Below, in pieces: positions 61,855 through 64,000 of a stretch of DNA of 64,000 bases. Both the position numbers and the translations under genes were made by a program. Position 1 is the stretch's first letter, and the number at the start of each line of letters is the position of its first letter. The stretch covers positions 1 to 64,000 of the forward strand of contig JAEYSM010000023.1 in NCBI GenBank assembly GCA_023434665.1, in the 5' to 3' direction. Origin of the DNA: Bacteroidota bacterium (GTDB lineage Bacteria > Bacteroidota > Bacteroidia > Bacteroidales > Lentimicrobiaceae). The notes under the pieces are model-generated. The model was given only the letters and a program-made list of their open reading frames with translations, ran no database searches and was not told the origin of the DNA.

Positions 61855-62886
61855 CTATTCTGCTTGAGGGAAACCATCACTTTGCCATACCTTATAGGTA
61901 CCAGTATCGTCGTATATAACATAGGCTTCCAGATCTTTATTCTCTTTCAGAAAAGCGATGGTTTTTTCTAAACCCATTACCATAAAAGCAGTTGCAAAAG
62001 CATCAGCTGTCATGCATTGATCAGCAATAACTGAAACGCTTAAAACTGAATGATTTACAGGAAATCCAGTAGAAGGGTTTATTGTATGAGAATATCTCTT
62101 ACCATCTTTTACAAAATATGCTCTATAGTTTCCACTCGTTGCAAGTGCTTTATCTTTCAGGTTAATTGCAATTTGAATTTCTCTCTCTGAGTTTGAACTA
62201 TCAGCCGGTTTTTCAACGGCAACAATCCACGATTTACCATCTGGTTTTTGTCCTTTAGCTAAAACTTCACCCCCTACATCAATCAGATAATTAGAAATTC
62301 CATGTTTCTGAAAGTAAGCTCCAATGACATCACAGGTAAATCCCTGAGCTATCGCATTAAAATCAATCATAATCCTTGGATCATCTTTAATAATCGCATC
62401 CTCCTGAATTCTGATTTTGCTAAATCCAACCAATTGAATAAGACTGTCTATAAGAGTTGAATCTGCCCGACCTGAACTATCATACCCAAAGCCCCAGGCA
62501 TTAACCAAAGGCATGACAGTGATGTCGAAAGCTCCATTAGTCCGGACAGACACCTCCATTGCTTTTTCAAAGACGGCAAGGAAAACTGAATCAATTTTCA
62601 CCAATTCATTCCTATTGACTTTAGAAATAACTGACTCCTTTTTATAGACAGAAGCCGACATGTCGAAAGCTTTAAATAAACTATCAATTTCCTCCCTTAA
62701 ATCCCGGTTCTGAGAATCGAAGTAGACTATTGAATAATATGTACCTTGAGCTTCACCCGTTATTCTAATTGGAATCTGCTCCTTTTTACAAGAAGACATC
62801 CCTATCAGGTATAATACCAATAATAGGGATGTATAGAATTTATTCTTAGATAGAATATGCGAAAAATTAACCACCAAAGTCATCAT
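61855..62886 (-). CDS. apbE: FAD:protein FMN transferase, lipoprotein
   Basis: Attaches FMN to Thr of NqrB, NqrC, RnfD and RnfG. About 343 residues from the ATG at 62886 (or 62883), which overlaps the nqrF stop by 20 bp. N-terminal signal with lipobox GMSSC, then the ApbE fold: GEAQGTYYSIVYFD, RTNGAFDITVMPLVNAWGFG, IMIDFNAIAQGFTCD, LIDVGGEVLAKG, YSHTINPSTGFPV, and ADAFATAFMVMG with the Mg ligand. It sits right behind the nqr operon, whose subunits it modifies; rnfD and rnfG at 33.6-35.3 kb are further targets. Confidence 0.93.
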   Translation of the reverse strand: MMTLVVNFSHILSKNKFYTSLLLVLYLIGMSSCKKEQIPIRITGEAQGTYYSIVYFDSQNRDLREEIDSLFKAFDMSASVYKKESVISKVNRNELVKIDSVFLAVFEKAMEVSVRTNGAFDITVMPLVNAWGFGYDSSGRADSTLIDSLIQLVGFSKIRIQEDAIIKDDPRIMIDFNAIAQGFTCDVIGAYFQKHGISNYLIDVGGEVLAKGQKPDGKSWIVAVEKPADSSNSEREIQIAINLKDKALATSGNYRAYFVKDGKRYSHTINPSTGFPVNHSVLSVSVIADQCMTADAFATAFMVMGLEKTIAFLKENKDLEAYVIYDDTGTYKVWQSDGFPQAE

Positions 62887-64000
62887 AAGCAATATTTTCC
62901 TTAGGAACGCCAAGATTGTCAAGCATTTTAAATACAGCTGCATTCATCATAGGCGGACCACAAAGATAATACTCTATTTCCTCTGGTTCGGCATGTTTAC
63001 TAAGGTAATTGTCTAATACCACTTGATGTATGAACCCTACATATCCATCCCAATTATCTTCAGGAAGTGGTTCAGATAATGCGAGATTGAATTTAAAGTT
63101 TGGAAAATTCTTTTCAATGTCTCTGAAATCCTGCTCATAAAACACCTCTCTCAATGAGCGTGCTCCATACCAATAGGAAACTTTTCTGGTCGACTTTTCT
63201 GTATGGAACAGATGAAAAATATGCGATCTTAAAGGAGCCATACCCGCACCACCTCCAATATAGATCATCTCTTTATCGGTTGGTTTAATATGGAATTCTC
63301 CATAAGGACCTGACACCATTACCTTGTCACCTGGTTTACGAGAAAAAATGTAAGATGAACAGATACCGGGATTAACATTCATAAACTGGTTTTTAGCCCT
63401 ATCCCAAGGTGGCGTTGCTATTCGAATATTCAACATCACAATATTACCTTCAGCAGGATGGTTAGCCATTGAATAGGCTCTGAATATAGGTTCAGGATTT
63501 TTCATTTTGAGATCCCAAATCTTCAACTTATCCCAATCTTCCCTGAATTTTTCTTCTACAATAATATCCTTGAAATCAACCTCAACCTGAGGTACATCAA
63601 TCTGAATATAACCACCTGATTCAAAATCGAGAGTCTCCCCTTCAGGTAACTTAACAACAAACTCTTTAATAAAAGTAGCAACGTTTTTATTGCTTATTAC
63701 TTCACATTCCCACTTCTTGATACCGAAGATTTCTTTGGGAACACCAATTTTAAGATCGTTTCTAACTTTAACCTGACATCCTAGTCGCCAGTGATTTTGT
63801 TGTTCCTTCCTGGAGAAGTAAACCTGCTCCGTTGGGAGGATATCGCCTGCACCTTCAAAAACCTGACAACGGCACATTGCACAAGTTCCACCTCCACCGC
63901 AAGCAGATGGCAGATAAATTTTTTCATTAGCAAGTGTCGAAAGCAACGTACTTCCAGGCCTTACTTCCAGTTCTTTATCTTCATTTATGGTAATCTTCAC
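62867..64000 (-). CDS. nqrF: Na+-translocating NADH:quinone oxidoreductase subunit F, 5' end cut by window edge
   Basis: 377 residues visible, running off the right edge; the N-terminal membrane helix (about 30 residues) lies outside the window. [2Fe-2S] domain with CGGGGTCAMCRC and a later Cys in RLGCQV; then the ferredoxin-reductase part: FAD motif RAYSMANHP, GPYGEFHI, IGGGAGMAPLRSH (NADH site) and YYLCGPPMMNAAV, ending YDDFGG. Entry point for electrons from NADH into Nqr. Presumably the last gene of nqrABCDEF. Confidence 0.96.
   Translation of the reverse strand: MKITINEDKELEVRPGSTLLSTLANEKIYLPSACGGGGTCAMCRCQVFEGAGDILPTEQVYFSRKEQQNHWRLGCQVKVRNDLKIGVPKEIFGIKKWECEVISNKNVATFIKEFVVKLPEGETLDFESGGYIQIDVPQVEVDFKDIIVEEKFREDWDKLKIWDLKMKNPEPIFRAYSMANHPAEGNIVMLNIRIATPPWDRAKNQFMNVNPGICSSYIFSRKPGDKVMVSGPYGEFHIKPTDKEMIYIGGGAGMAPLRSHIFHLFHTEKSTRKVSYWYGARSLREVFYEQDFRDIEKNFPNFKFNLALSEPLPEDNWDGYVGFIHQVVLDNYLSKHAEPEEIEYYLCGPPMMNAAVFKMLDNLGVPKENIAYDDFGG

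Noticed and set aside
1..64000. tRNA, rRNA, riboswitch or mobile element
   Set aside because: I looked for tRNA arms, long paired leaders, terminal inverted repeats and transposase motifs and saw none; a covariance-model scan would settle it.

Overview
The window is a contiguous stretch of chromosome from a member of the Bacteroidota, most likely an anaerobic or fermentative Bacteroidales-type bacterium. The evidence is: an AT-rich base composition; start regions preceded by TAnnTTTG boxes (the Bacteroidota -7 element) instead of clear Shine-Dalgarno sites; a fused lpxC-fabZ gene; PorX, the regulator of the type IX secretion system (T9SS), together with two secreted proteases that carry C-terminal T9SS sorting domains; a DUF5916 outer-membrane protein; and an Rnf complex, the end of an Nqr operon and the [FeFe]-hydrogenase maturase HydF. 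I saw no tRNA, rRNA, CRISPR array, insertion sequence, phage gene or toxin-antitoxin pair. Nearly all of it is conserved housekeeping DNA with short gaps and frequent gene overlaps.

Layout: 0-8.3 kb holds a LutA-like gene cut by the left edge, aroB-aroA (shikimate pathway), proline dehydrogenase, purB, a LUD protein, a small conserved protein and alanine dehydrogenase. 8.3-17.6 kb holds porX-tsaE on the minus strand, then, divergently, an HD phosphohydrolase and the lipid A genes lpxD, lpxC/fabZ and lpxA, a lone ABC ATPase, efp and a second lpxD paralogue. 17.6-27.2 kb is a surface-polysaccharide region: flippase, two tandem Wzz proteins and O-antigen ligase on the minus strand, and three glycosyltransferases on the plus strand with murB among them. 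27.2-32.4 kb has ftsE, a lipoprotein/outer-membrane protein pair, DUF5916 and DUF1801. 32.4-38.2 kb is rseC and rnfBCDGEA. 38.3-41.4 kb has an SDR, hydF and phoH. 41.4-46.3 kb has the two T9SS-exported proteases (C10 and S8). 46.3-50.7 kb is histidine degradation (hutI, ftcD), marC and a small HD hydrolase. 50.7-55.5 kb has a KAS III, a DEAD-box helicase, PiT/DUF47 phosphate uptake and a lipoprotein. 55.8-61.8 kb has a SAM-hydrolase-fold protein, an EamA transporter, a membrane protein, an aminotransferase and the sugar-nucleotide pair wlbA-tviB. The right end is apbE and nqrF, the latter cut by the edge.

How the genes work together: lipid A synthesis, polysaccharide polymerisation/flipping/ligation and the UDP-GlcNAc-derived uronic acid genes all serve the outer membrane, and T9SS cargo may be anchored to such polysaccharide (A-LPS). 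PorX is a regulator of the system that would export the two proteases. Rnf and Nqr both couple electron flow to ion pumping, and ApbE is the enzyme that attaches FMN to their subunits. HydF links this to H2 metabolism.

I did not find a convincing new multi-gene system. The best leads are: a SAM-hydroxide-adenosyltransferase homologue that lacks the catalytic triad known for the family; a 28-bp perfect palindrome holding two face-to-face -7 promoter boxes between the flippase and a glycosyltransferase gene; a repeat structure in the rseC-rnfB gap; a LutA-like protein that has lost its second CCG motif; and a detached wlbA-tviB pair.
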